5,444 nucleotides of DNA from an uncultured Lachnospiraceae bacterium (lineage in GTDB: Bacteria; Bacillota_A; Clostridia; Lachnospirales; Lachnospiraceae): the NCBI GenBank assembly GCA_902767195.1, contig CACXGS010000429.1, positions 1-5,444 of the forward strand, given 5' to 3'. Of this stretch, positions 1-5,444 are shown in pieces (positions within the stretch are counted from its first letter, which is position 1; every line of letters starts with the position of its first letter). The position numbers and the translations under genes were made by a program. The notes under the pieces are model-generated. The model was not told the DNA's origin. It searched no databases and was given only the letters and a program-made list of their open reading frames with translations.

Positions 1-228
1 GAGAAACATCCCTGGATGGGGTGGGACAGGTATCATAAAGCAGAAGCCATGCTGAAAGAAGCCGCCGATGATTTTGATGTGAAGGACTGTTTTGAGATTC
101 TGAAAGCGGTTTCACAGGAAGTCTGTCCGACGGTTGTGTCTATGGTATATGATGTGGGAGAGAGGACCGTTTGGTGGTGCGAAAACCGGGATTGGGAAAA
201 GATAAACAAAAAGTCTCTTTCTATTTAA
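1..228 (+). CDS. Linear amide C-N hydrolase-like protein (choloylglycine hydrolase / Ntn type), C-terminal fragment
   Basis: The reading frame is open from the first base of the window, so this is the last 75 codons of a gene that starts upstream. The Met codon at 16 has no ribosome binding site and is internal. The visible tail contains a helical stretch (MLKEAADDFDVKDCFEIL) followed by a beta-hairpin-like end, PTVVSMVYDVGERTVWWCENRDW. That pattern (Thr/Ser, VYD, a turn, then a strand with aromatic residues) resembles the C-terminal end of choloylglycine hydrolase-like and other linear amide C-N hydrolases, N-terminal-nucleophile enzymes that cleave non-peptide amide bonds such as those of bile salts or penicillin V. 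The catalytic N-terminal Cys is outside the window, so activity and substrate cannot be judged. Nineteen bases separate its TAA from the next gene, which suggests one operon. The family call rests on the tail pattern only and is moderate. Confidence 0.5.
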   Translation, partial: EKHPWMGWDRYHKAEAMLKEAADDFDVKDCFEILKAVSQEVCPTVVSMVYDVGERTVWWCENRDWEKINKKSLSI

Positions 229-247
229 TGATGATAAGGAGGGGAAA

Positions 248-991
248 ATGATACTATTTTTGACAAGCAGTCCTATCGGAGTATATCGAAGTGAAGAACC
301 GTTAGATTATAAAGGGTTTAATCCCGCGAACGGCATGGTGGAGAAATTGCGGGAAAGCTGGACAGATCACGCCCGATGCCTTCTCATATCCGCTTTTCCC
401 GATGAGTATGACCTGAATGACCGGATGAGGAAAGATTTTGAGGGCATCATAAAAGATACAGAATTGACTGTTTCGTGCATGGACATTTGTGATTTCCGCA
501 ACGGAAAAGAAAAAGCAGATGCCCTGCACAGCTACGATGTTGTCATTCTTGGTGGCGGACATGTACCAACGGAAAATGCATTCTTTAAAGAGATTCATCT
601 TGCCGACCGATTCTGCGGTTATCAGGGGATTGTGATGGGTATCAGCGCCGGGACCATGAATTGTGCCCGTGTTGTATATGCCCAGCCGGAAATGCCGGGA
701 GAAGCGACTGATCCGTCCTATGAAAGGTTCATTTCCGGACTTGCTCTCACTGAATACAACATACTGCCACATTATAATGCGGTAAAGAACGATGTTTTGG
801 ACGGAATGCGCCTGATAGAAGATATCACCTTTGCTGACAGTTTCGGACATACATTTTATGCACTTACAGACGGCAGCTATCTGTTTCAGACAGATAGTCT
901 CGCGGAAATCCGAGGGGAGTCTTACAGAATCTGTGATGGTGAGCTCGTACAGATTAGCAGAAACGGAGAAGTGTACACGCTTTCCTCATAG
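248..991 (+). CDS. Peptidase S51 / class I glutamine amidotransferase-like protein (dipeptidase E-like)
   Basis: A complete 247-residue protein. The start at 248 is set by a strong AAGGAGG at 236-242, five bases before the ATG. Residues 99-105 give a beta-strand and glycine turn (VILGGGH), and residues 131-135 form the nucleophile elbow GISAG with Ser133 as the probable nucleophile. His175 in LPHYNA is the likely catalytic His. This order and spacing fit S51 peptidases (PepE, cyanophycinase), which adopt the class I glutamine-amidotransferase fold but use Ser instead of Cys. PepE-type enzymes hydrolyse Asp-X dipeptides, but the substrate here is not known. There is no signal peptide or membrane segment, so the protein should be cytoplasmic. 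The length is close to PepE (about 230 residues). It follows the amide hydrolase by 19 bases, so the two are probably co-transcribed. No clear terminator with a T-run follows it. The family call is strong; the substrate is open. Confidence 0.88.
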   Translation: MILFLTSSPIGVYRSEEPLDYKGFNPANGMVEKLRESWTDHARCLLISAFPDEYDLNDRMRKDFEGIIKDTELTVSCMDICDFRNGKEKADALHSYDVVILGGGHVPTENAFFKEIHLADRFCGYQGIVMGISAGTMNCARVVYAQPEMPGEATDPSYERFISGLALTEYNILPHYNAVKNDVLDGMRLIEDITFADSFGHTFYALTDGSYLFQTDSLAEIRGESYRICDGELVQISRNGEVYTLSS

Positions 992-1093
992 TTTGGTGCA
1001 ATTCATCAGACGGTCTTCCATGGGAGTCTCGCAGTTGTTTCCTTTGATGCAGCTTGTGGTCAAAAAAGAAAACAGGATAAAGCGGATATATAA

Positions 1094-1122
1094 TTGCTCT
1101 GAGAAGTTTCCTATAGTATAAT
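1094..1122 (+). promoter_or_regulatory. Sigma-A-type promoter for the ABC1/UbiB kinase gene
   Basis: A perfect -10 box TATAAT lies at 1117-1122, preceded at exactly 17 bases by a weak -35 TTGCTC (1094-1099, matching only TTG of the consensus). The predicted transcription start is near 1128-1130. This gives a short leader of about 28 bases to the ATG at 1157 and places the alternative ATG at 1127 on or before the transcript's first base. Confidence 0.65.
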
Positions 1123-1142
1123 TATTATGAATAAGAATACAT

Positions 1143-1147
1143 GGAGG
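1143..1147 (+). promoter_or_regulatory. Ribosome binding site fixing the kinase start at 1157
   Basis: GGAGG lies nine bases before the ATG at 1157, a normal spacing. No such site precedes the in-frame ATG at 1127. Together with the promoter just upstream, this decides the start. Confidence 0.8.
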
Positions 1148-1156
1148 TTAACATAT

Positions 1157-2896
1157 ATGTCAGGTTTTATTTCTGCATTGATCAAACAGCGAAAGGATGC
1201 GAAAAAAGCTGAACCAGATACCAATGGAAGGCTTAAAGAGATCCTTGATATCCTAAAGAAATATGATTACGATGATGGTATTACACCTGAGATAACGGTG
1301 AGTATCCTTCAGGATCTGGGACCGACATTTGTCAAGCTGGGGCAGATTGCCTCCCAGCAGTCTGAGTATATCCCTCCTGACTATTGTGATGCCCTCGTGA
1401 AGCTTCGGTCGGAAGCTGATCCCATGAAGATTGAAGATGTTTATTCCCAAATTGAAAAATATCTGGGGAAACCGGTGGGAGAGCTCTTTGCTTCTTTCGA
1501 CGAACAGCCTATGGGGTCTGCATCCATCGCCCAGGTCCACAAGGCAGAGCTGCCCGATGGTACCGTAGTGGCTGTCAAGGTACGCCGCCCCGGCGTTGTA
1601 GATACTGTGGCGCGGGATTTTGCCCTTATTGAGAAGATTCTCGACAAATTTGTCAAGGATGACAAAGGAGGTTTCGACATCAAAAGTTTGATCATGGAAC
1701 TGGAGAAAACCTCCAAAGTAGAACTTGATCTCACCAACGAAGCGAACAATATCGATCTTTTCCTGAAGAACAATGCCGGACGCGAGATGGTGGAAAGTCC
1801 CAGATGCTACCACGATTTCACCTGCGAAGCTGTTCTCACCGAGGATTTCGTCACAGGTAACGAGGTCGGGGACAGTGCTTTCCTTGAGACCCTGAGCCAG
1901 GAAGAGCGGGACCGTATTGCTTCCCTCATTGCAGAAAACTTTGCATCACAGGTGCTTACGGATGGTTTCTATCATGCTGACCCCCACTCAGGAAATGTAA
2001 TGATAAAGGAACCGGTTTCCCGTGAGCCGGTTACAGAGACAGAAACGACTGAACCCGTGGAGAATGATGAGGAGGCAGCTCCCGAAAAGAAGGTGGAGCT
2101 TCCGGACCACGGTATTGAATGGATTGACTTTGGTATGATGGGTACTCTTACGACGAAGCAGCGTCAGACACTCATCGATATCGTCACCAACATCGTGATG
2201 CAGGATGCATACGGCCTCAAACGCACAGTATTGCGTGTGGCAGAACCGATGGGAGAGATCGATCACGGCGCTATGCTTGAGATGTGCGAAGACATGTGCA
2301 GTCAGTATACGGGGGCGGATTTCGGAGACTTTGACCTTGGTGATCTCCTGGGTTCTGTTTTAGGCGGCCTTCAGGATGAGAATTATAAAGTTGATCCCTT
2401 CCTCACCAATCTGGTCCGCGGCATTATCGCCATGGAAGGAACCATCAAAACATTGAGCCCCAATGTGAACATTTTGAATTACTTCACCGACAAAGTGGAC
2501 ATCGGGTTAGATTTCAATATCAATCTGGATAATCCCGAAGAGATGAATCCGGATATTGCTTTAGGCCTCCTGCAGCTGTTCAAAAGCGTCATAGAATCTT
2601 CAACCAAGACCGCCGAAGCCCTGGACATGCTGGAGAAAGGGCAGGTCAAGGTACGCACTGACTTGAGCTTTGAAGAGAAAGCCCTGAATACGGTCAACCG
2701 CCTCACAGGATATACGATCCGGGCATTAATGATTATTGCGCTATTCATCGGATCCTGTATGATATGCATAGCTTCTGCGGTGGCAGGCCTCGACGAACCT
2801 GTCGGAATATCTGTCCTTATATTGGGACTTGCAGGATATATTGTCAGCGTCTTCTTTGCATACCGCCTTTACAGGAGTATGAAGAAAAATAAATAA
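1157..2896 (+). CDS. ABC1/AarF/UbiB (ADCK-like) atypical kinase family protein, membrane-anchored
   Basis: A protein of 579 residues from the ATG at 1157. UbiB-type hallmarks appear in order: the KxGQ motif (Lys60-Leu-Gly-Gln63) in the N-terminal extension; an Ala/Ser-rich nucleotide loop GSASIAQVH (about 120-128) in place of a glycine-rich loop; VAVKV with Lys141; an ExD motif (Glu189, Asp191); the catalytic loop HADPHSGN (Asp275, Asn280); and the metal-binding DFG (Asp324). Two hydrophobic segments at about 522-543 and 550-568 should anchor the C-terminus in the membrane, as in UbiB. Family members are ATP-binding proteins that support ubiquinone or other prenyl-lipid pathways. An anaerobic Clostridium-like host may not make quinones, so the role here is unknown and I give no gene symbol. 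Unusual points: about 30 extra residues rich in Glu, Pro and Thr (roughly 284-321) separate the catalytic loop from DFG, and the loop has Ser where HADPHPGN is common. The gene is probably monocistronic, with its own promoter, and converges with the S8 protease. Confidence 0.93.
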   Translation: MSGFISALIKQRKDAKKAEPDTNGRLKEILDILKKYDYDDGITPEITVSILQDLGPTFVKLGQIASQQSEYIPPDYCDALVKLRSEADPMKIEDVYSQIEKYLGKPVGELFASFDEQPMGSASIAQVHKAELPDGTVVAVKVRRPGVVDTVARDFALIEKILDKFVKDDKGGFDIKSLIMELEKTSKVELDLTNEANNIDLFLKNNAGREMVESPRCYHDFTCEAVLTEDFVTGNEVGDSAFLETLSQEERDRIASLIAENFASQVLTDGFYHADPHSGNVMIKEPVSREPVTETETTEPVENDEEAAPEKKVELPDHGIEWIDFGMMGTLTTKQRQTLIDIVTNIVMQDAYGLKRTVLRVAEPMGEIDHGAMLEMCEDMCSQYTGADFGDFDLGDLLGSVLGGLQDENYKVDPFLTNLVRGIIAMEGTIKTLSPNVNILNYFTDKVDIGLDFNINLDNPEEMNPDIALGLLQLFKSVIESSTKTAEALDMLEKGQVKVRTDLSFEEKALNTVNRLTGYTIRALMIIALFIGSCMICIASAVAGLDEPVGISVLILGLAGYIVSVFFAYRLYRSMKKNK

Positions 2897-2901
2897 ACAG
2901 T

Positions 2902-2934
2902 GTGGTGGCCGCGTGGTGCCTGGGTGGTGCCTGT
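2902..2934 (+). repeat. Three imperfect 11-bp tandem units
   Basis: Three successive 11-base units begin GTGGTG: GTGGTGGCCGC (2902-2912), GTGGTGCCTGG (2913-2923) and GTGGTGCCTGT (2924-2934). They begin six bases after the kinase stop codon, and the third unit forms part of the left arm of the inverted repeat. They may be partial copies of the arm sequence left by slippage or repeated insertion. Confidence 0.6.
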
Positions 2935-2991
2935 CACCCTTTCAGAAATCTTAAGCTCTTAAACTTTTTGTAAGGGTGACAGGCACCACCC
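2922..2991. repeat. REP/BIME-like inverted repeat pair at the convergent gene ends
   Basis: A perfect 20-bp inverted repeat has its left arm at 2922-2941 and its right arm at 2972-2991, with a 30-base loop between them. Each arm carries GGTGCCTGTCACC, which can fold by itself (GGTG with CACC around CCTGT; extended GGGTG/CACCC in the left arm at 2922-2926 and 2935-2939). The loop holds a further small hairpin, TTAAG-CT-CTTAA (2951-2962). Two self-complementary units in opposite orientation is the plan of a BIME, a pair of REP sequences of the kind mobilised by Y1 (RAYT) transposases. No transposase is in the window, so the mechanism is inferred. The element overlaps the 3' end of the S8 protease. 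Neither side of the stem is followed by a T-run, so it is not a standard intrinsic terminator, though such a stem could slow converging transcription. Confidence 0.75.
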
Positions 2992-4543
2992 CTCTGATAC
3001 ATAGCTTTTTATATTTTCCGACTGTCTGTTTTGAAGCCGTTAATAGCTGCTGCATCACATAGCGGGAAGAACAGTTCAAACCATCCGGTAGATTCTTTTT
3101 AACAATTGCGGCTGTTGCAGATACCACTGCTGCTGCCATTGATGTACCGTTCTTTGTCCCGTATTCATTTCCCGGAAGAGTACTGTACATGTCTGCTCCC
3201 GGTGCTGCAATCTCATATTCAGGCCCTTCGCCCATGGCATAATCCCAATTAGAGAAAGATGCCAATCTGCCATTTTTATCATATGCCATAACTCCCAGCA
3301 CATAGGGATAACAGGCCGGATATTGATTTCCTTTTGCCGTTCCCGGCGCATCAGCTGTGGGGTAACCCTCATTTCCTGCTGCAGCAACAAGAATGCTTGT
3401 TCCAAAAGCCTCCTGACATGCTTCCTCCACCAATGCAGAATGCACATATGCACCAAATGACATATTAATAACATCTGCTCCCATACTGCTTGCATAACGT
3501 ATCGCTTTGACCACATCCGTTGATTGAAAGACGCCGTCTTTTCCGGCTGCCTTTACCGCCATGATCTTAACATTGGGACAAAGTCCTCTGCCGCCTTTTG
3601 AATTATCAGACATGGCTATAATCCCTGCCACATGGGTACCATGTCCGTTTTCGTCCATGGGATCATGACTATCGCTGTCAAATGCGGCGCCATAGATATC
3701 ATCCACCATGCCGTTGCGGTCATCGTCGACACCCGCCGCTCCTTTATATTCCGCATCATTTATCCATATATTATCCGCGAGATCTTCATGTGTATAATCA
3801 ATGCCCGTATCAATTACAGCCACGACCACATCTTCTCCGGACATACGATTGGTGAAACCATCTGTTTTATACAGCTCACTCAGCCCCTGATCTTCCATAT
3901 ACCATTGTTCTGTCATGCCGGGATCGGCTTCTTCAGCAGTTCCTTCTGTGTTACTCCTGTAGTCGCCGGAATTATCGGCGTCACATAAATGGTACAGATA
4001 CACCGGCTCTGCGATAAGGGATTCATTCTGAGAATTACAATCATCAATGATGCGCCAGACATCCTGTGAATCATTGATCTTCAGAGAATAAGCGACAAGA
4101 CTGCTGGCATCATCCAAAGCATACTCGGATACAATCTCATATCCTGTCACATTATATTGCTTATACCAGTCAGTATCTTCAATTGGGGCCGTATCCTTTG
4201 CTTCATTTCTCATAATGATAAAGCTGTCATCTCTTATCCGGACAGACTCTCGATAGGAAGGATCCGATATCTTACTGATTATCTCTTTATAATCAATCCC
4301 GGCCGTAAAGGAATCTGACGAATCCGGCACATTCCTGTCATCTTCCATTGTGCCTGCAGCGTCCTTCTTAACGCTATAGCTATGATCAGCATTAGCGGCG
4401 GCAGTTTGATATACTTTATTCTTCTCTGAATCATTAGAAGAAGATATAACAGCATCATGGTCAGATACATCTATATTAAGCTGTAAAATGACAAACAACA
4501 CCACAATAGCGGCTGCAAGTATTTTTTTCATGTATTTTCCCAT
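2951..4543 (-). CDS. Subtilisin-like serine protease (peptidase S8), exported
   Basis: A protein of 530 residues starting at the ATG at 4543 (MGKYMKK). An upstream TTG-initiated reading is rejected because that TTG is the -35 box. Residues 2-22 are a basic start plus a hydrophobic helix (ILAAAIVVLFVILQL). No AxA signal-peptidase site follows clearly, so it may stay as a membrane anchor. About 200 residues of propeptide-like, Ser/Asp-rich sequence precede the catalytic domain. The triad is visible: Asp245 in AVIDTG, His301 in GHGTHVAG and Ser468 in NGTSMA, with the oxyanion Asn391 in AAAGNEG. A calcium-loop-like DDDRNGMVDD spans about 273-282. Position 472, equivalent to Pro225 of subtilisin BPN', is Ala. 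The last 13 residues (GVVPVTLTKSLRA) are encoded by the right arm and loop of the inverted repeat, so the original C-terminus seems replaced. It probably degrades extracellular proteins or matures surface proteins; no substrate can be assigned. It has its own promoter. Confidence 0.93.
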   Translation of the reverse strand: MGKYMKKILAAAIVVLFVILQLNIDVSDHDAVISSSNDSEKNKVYQTAAANADHSYSVKKDAAGTMEDDRNVPDSSDSFTAGIDYKEIISKISDPSYRESVRIRDDSFIIMRNEAKDTAPIEDTDWYKQYNVTGYEIVSEYALDDASSLVAYSLKINDSQDVWRIIDDCNSQNESLIAEPVYLYHLCDADNSGDYRSNTEGTAEEADPGMTEQWYMEDQGLSELYKTDGFTNRMSGEDVVVAVIDTGIDYTHEDLADNIWINDAEYKGAAGVDDDRNGMVDDIYGAAFDSDSHDPMDENGHGTHVAGIIAMSDNSKGGRGLCPNVKIMAVKAAGKDGVFQSTDVVKAIRYASSMGADVINMSFGAYVHSALVEEACQEAFGTSILVAAAGNEGYPTADAPGTAKGNQYPACYPYVLGVMAYDKNGRLASFSNWDYAMGEGPEYEIAAPGADMYSTLPGNEYGTKNGTSMAAAVVSATAAIVKKNLPDGLNCSSRYVMQQLLTASKQTVGKYKKLCIRGVVPVTLTKSLRA

Positions 4544-4550
4544 GTATATT

Positions 4551-4556
4551 TCCCCT
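4551..4556 (-). promoter_or_regulatory. Ribosome binding site fixing the S8 protease start at 4543
   Basis: On the minus strand AGGGGA ends seven bases before the ATG at 4543. The next in-frame ATG (MKK, four codons on) has no comparable site at the right distance. Confidence 0.7.
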
Positions 4557-4565
4557 GATGCTTTA

Positions 4566-4594
4566 CTAATATGAGTATGTGACAATATGGTCAA
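4566..4594 (-). promoter_or_regulatory. Sigma-A-type promoter of the S8 protease gene
   Basis: Reading the minus strand, TTGACC (4594-4589, five of six consensus bases) and TATTAG (4571-4566, four of six) are separated by exactly 17 bases. The predicted transcription start is near 4559, leaving about 16 bases of leader containing the ribosome binding site. The -35 box starts at the last base of the upstream terminator stem. Confidence 0.6.
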
Positions 4595-4624
4595 AGGGCA
4601 TTTGCAATTTCAGCAAATGCCCTT
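4594..4624 (-). terminator. Intrinsic terminator of the surface-protein gene
   Basis: Perfect 12-bp arms, AAGGGCATTTGC (4594-4605) and GCAAATGCCCTT (4613-4624), enclose a 7-base loop. On the minus strand the stem lies about 50 bases after the surface-protein stop codon and ends in CCCTTT, a short T-run. Only three Ts follow the GC part of the stem, so termination may be incomplete. A small competing hairpin GCCC-GAA-GGGC (4629-4619) shares the first arm. Confidence 0.65.
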
Positions 4625-4627
4625 CGG

Positions 4628-4645
4628 GCTTATTAAGTAATAAGC
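4628..4645. repeat. AT-rich perfect palindrome in the 3' untranslated region
   Basis: GCTTATTA (4628-4635) and TAATAAGC (4638-4645) are perfect 8-bp inverted arms with a two-base centre. The palindrome sits between the surface-protein stop codon and its terminator and overlaps the outer edge of the small GCCC-GAA-GGGC hairpin. Next to it are two 7-base copies, CAGTTAA and CAGTTAC (4645-4658). Its function is unknown; it may help fold or protect the mRNA end. Confidence 0.5.
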
Positions 4646-4675
4646 AGTTAACAGTTACTTTAAATAGATTGATTG

Positions 4676-5444
4676 TTAGTTGGTTGTTGCAGCCTTGCCC
4701 ATCATGTCCTTAACAGTTCCACCACTGACAGGGTGAATCTTCATAAGTTCTGCATTGGTTCCACTCGCACCTTTTCCTGTTGTGTCATCACCTGGCCAGG
4801 TGTTGTTACTGAAGTTCTTGGTTGCAGTGCCTTCAAATACAAGTACGTTGGTTCCTTTACCATCTACATACTTGACATCCTTAAGCGGCATATAGGTTGC
4901 AAATCGGTTTACATCAACAGAAGGACTACTTACATCTGCAAGCACCTCATCATATATTACGGAGAATCTTACCTTATCACCCGCTTTATAATCAGTGGTT
5001 GCAGCAGGTGCTATACCGACCTGATCAGGACCTGCTGTGTCAGTGGTATTAAGTGCCGCTGTAGTGTAATGAACATCTGCGTGTCCGCCGCCAACCTTAT
5101 TACCCCAGAGACTAAAACCACATGCATCATATCTTGCCCAGGTCGTAGACTTCCAGGTTCCGCCCATTCTGAAATGACCTGTGTGACTGTCATCATCCTC
5201 ATCATCAGGGAAGTTGTGGAAGCTCATGTCTACTTTGGCAGATTCACCTTCAGGTATTATTGGAGTTCCACTGTCAGTTGTCTTTGATTTCAGATATGTC
5301 CACATCTGTGTCTCATGGTCATTCACATAGTATTCAATATCAGAAATCTGAATTGACAGTACGGTTCCTGCATCCTTCAAATAGTACTCCTTCTCCTTAT
5401 CCGATATGATCGAATCCAAAGGCATATTATTAGGATCTGAGGCA
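4676..5444 (-). CDS. Secreted or surface protein with a C-terminal bacterial Ig-like domain, C-terminal part only
   Basis: The frame stays open to the window edge. The Met codon at 5425 is preceded by in-frame codons (ASDPNN) and shows no ribosome binding site, so it is internal and the gene starts outside. Numbering from that Met, residues 1-130 are rich in Asp, Thr, Trp and Gly, with an acidic run DDEDDD at 74-79, and match nothing I recognise. Residues about 134-249 follow the layout of a bacterial Ig-like repeat common in adhesins: YKAGDKVRFSVIYDEV (145-161), SPSVDVN (167-173), GKGTNVLVFEGTA (189-201) and a final strand GGTVKDMMGKAA (235-246), which parallels GGTIKDAAGNAA-type ends. No LPXTG, SLH or other anchor follows the domain, so attachment, if any, must lie in the missing N-terminal part. 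The gene has its own terminator and runs in the same direction as the S8 protease. The exact function is unknown. Confidence 0.7.
   Translation of the reverse strand, partial: ASDPNNMPLDSIISDKEKEYYLKDAGTVLSIQISDIEYYVNDHETQMWTYLKSKTTDSGTPIIPEGESAKVDMSFHNFPDDEDDDSHTGHFRMGGTWKSTTWARYDACGFSLWGNKVGGGHADVHYTTAALNTTDTAGPDQVGIAPAATTDYKAGDKVRFSVIYDEVLADVSSPSVDVNRFATYMPLKDVKYVDGKGTNVLVFEGTATKNFSNNTWPGDDTTGKGASGTNAELMKIHPVSGGTVKDMMGKAATTN

Noticed and set aside
302..850. Long minus-strand open frame opposite the S51 gene
   Set aside because: It lies wholly antisense to a gene with clear family motifs and lacks a start signal; taken as a shadow.
992..1093. Possible terminator or small gene after the S51 gene
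   Set aside because: I found only 4-7 base complementary stretches and no stem followed by a T-run, and no start codon with a ribosome binding site.
831..1121. Plus-strand open frame of 96 codons overlapping the end of the S51 gene
   Set aside because: It is in another frame of a well-supported gene, has no ribosome binding site, and its product resembles nothing; the part beyond 991 is ordinary intergenic sequence.
2010..2032. AACCGG/CCGGTT inverted repeat inside the kinase gene
   Set aside because: The arms are only six bases and come from two similar Glu-Pro-Val codon sets in the linker; probably incidental.
2922..2991. Inverted repeat as a bidirectional intrinsic terminator for the convergent genes
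   Set aside because: No T-run follows the stem on either strand and the loop is 30 bases, so a standard intrinsic terminator is not supported; it is annotated as a repeat.
5191..5207. Trinucleotide-like run of CATCAT/CATCATC
   Set aside because: It simply encodes the acidic run DDEDDD and is too short to call a functional microsatellite.
4673..5287. 204-codon plus-strand open frame opposite the surface-protein gene
   Set aside because: The product is Cys-rich with no plausible fold, whereas the minus-strand frame gives an Ig-like pattern and is followed by a terminator.

Overview
The window reads like the chromosome of a Gram-positive anaerobe of the Clostridia, probably a Lachnospiraceae-like gut bacterium. 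That placement is an inference from strong AGGAGG-type ribosome binding sites, moderate GC content, the clostridial flavour of the S51 peptidase and the ABC1/UbiB kinase, and secreted proteins with Gram-positive style surface domains. No rRNA, tRNA, CRISPR array, transposase gene or phage gene is visible.

Layout. Two genes on the + strand open the window. The first is the C-terminal end of an amide hydrolase that resembles the choloylglycine hydrolase / linear amide C-N hydrolase group (1-228). Nineteen bases later comes a complete S51-family peptidase or class I glutamine-amidotransferase-like protein (248-991), presumably in the same operon. After 165 bases with its own promoter comes a complete ABC1/AarF/UbiB-family atypical kinase with two C-terminal membrane helices (1157-2896; the first in-frame ATG at 1127 lies on the predicted transcription start and is not used).

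The kinase converges with a minus-strand subtilisin-like (S8) protease (2951-4543). Between and overlapping their 3' ends is a repeat element. It consists of two perfect 20-bp inverted arms 30 bp apart, each arm able to fold on itself, plus a short run of 11-bp tandem units. The right arm and the loop encode the last 13 residues and the stop of the protease, so the element appears to have rewritten that gene's C-terminus. The protease also has Ala where the S8 serine motif normally has Pro, the position known as Pro225 in subtilisin BPN'.

Upstream of the protease, a compact junction holds the terminator of the next minus-strand gene, with the protease's own promoter beginning at the last base of the terminator stem. 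The right part of the window (4676-5444) is the C-terminal portion of a large secreted or surface protein ending in a bacterial Ig-like domain. Its start lies beyond the window.

I found no multi-gene system that looks new. The most interesting points are the REP/BIME-like element that supplies a protein C-terminus, the natural Ala at the Pro225 position of the protease, and a Glu/Pro/Thr-rich insertion in the kinase active-site region.
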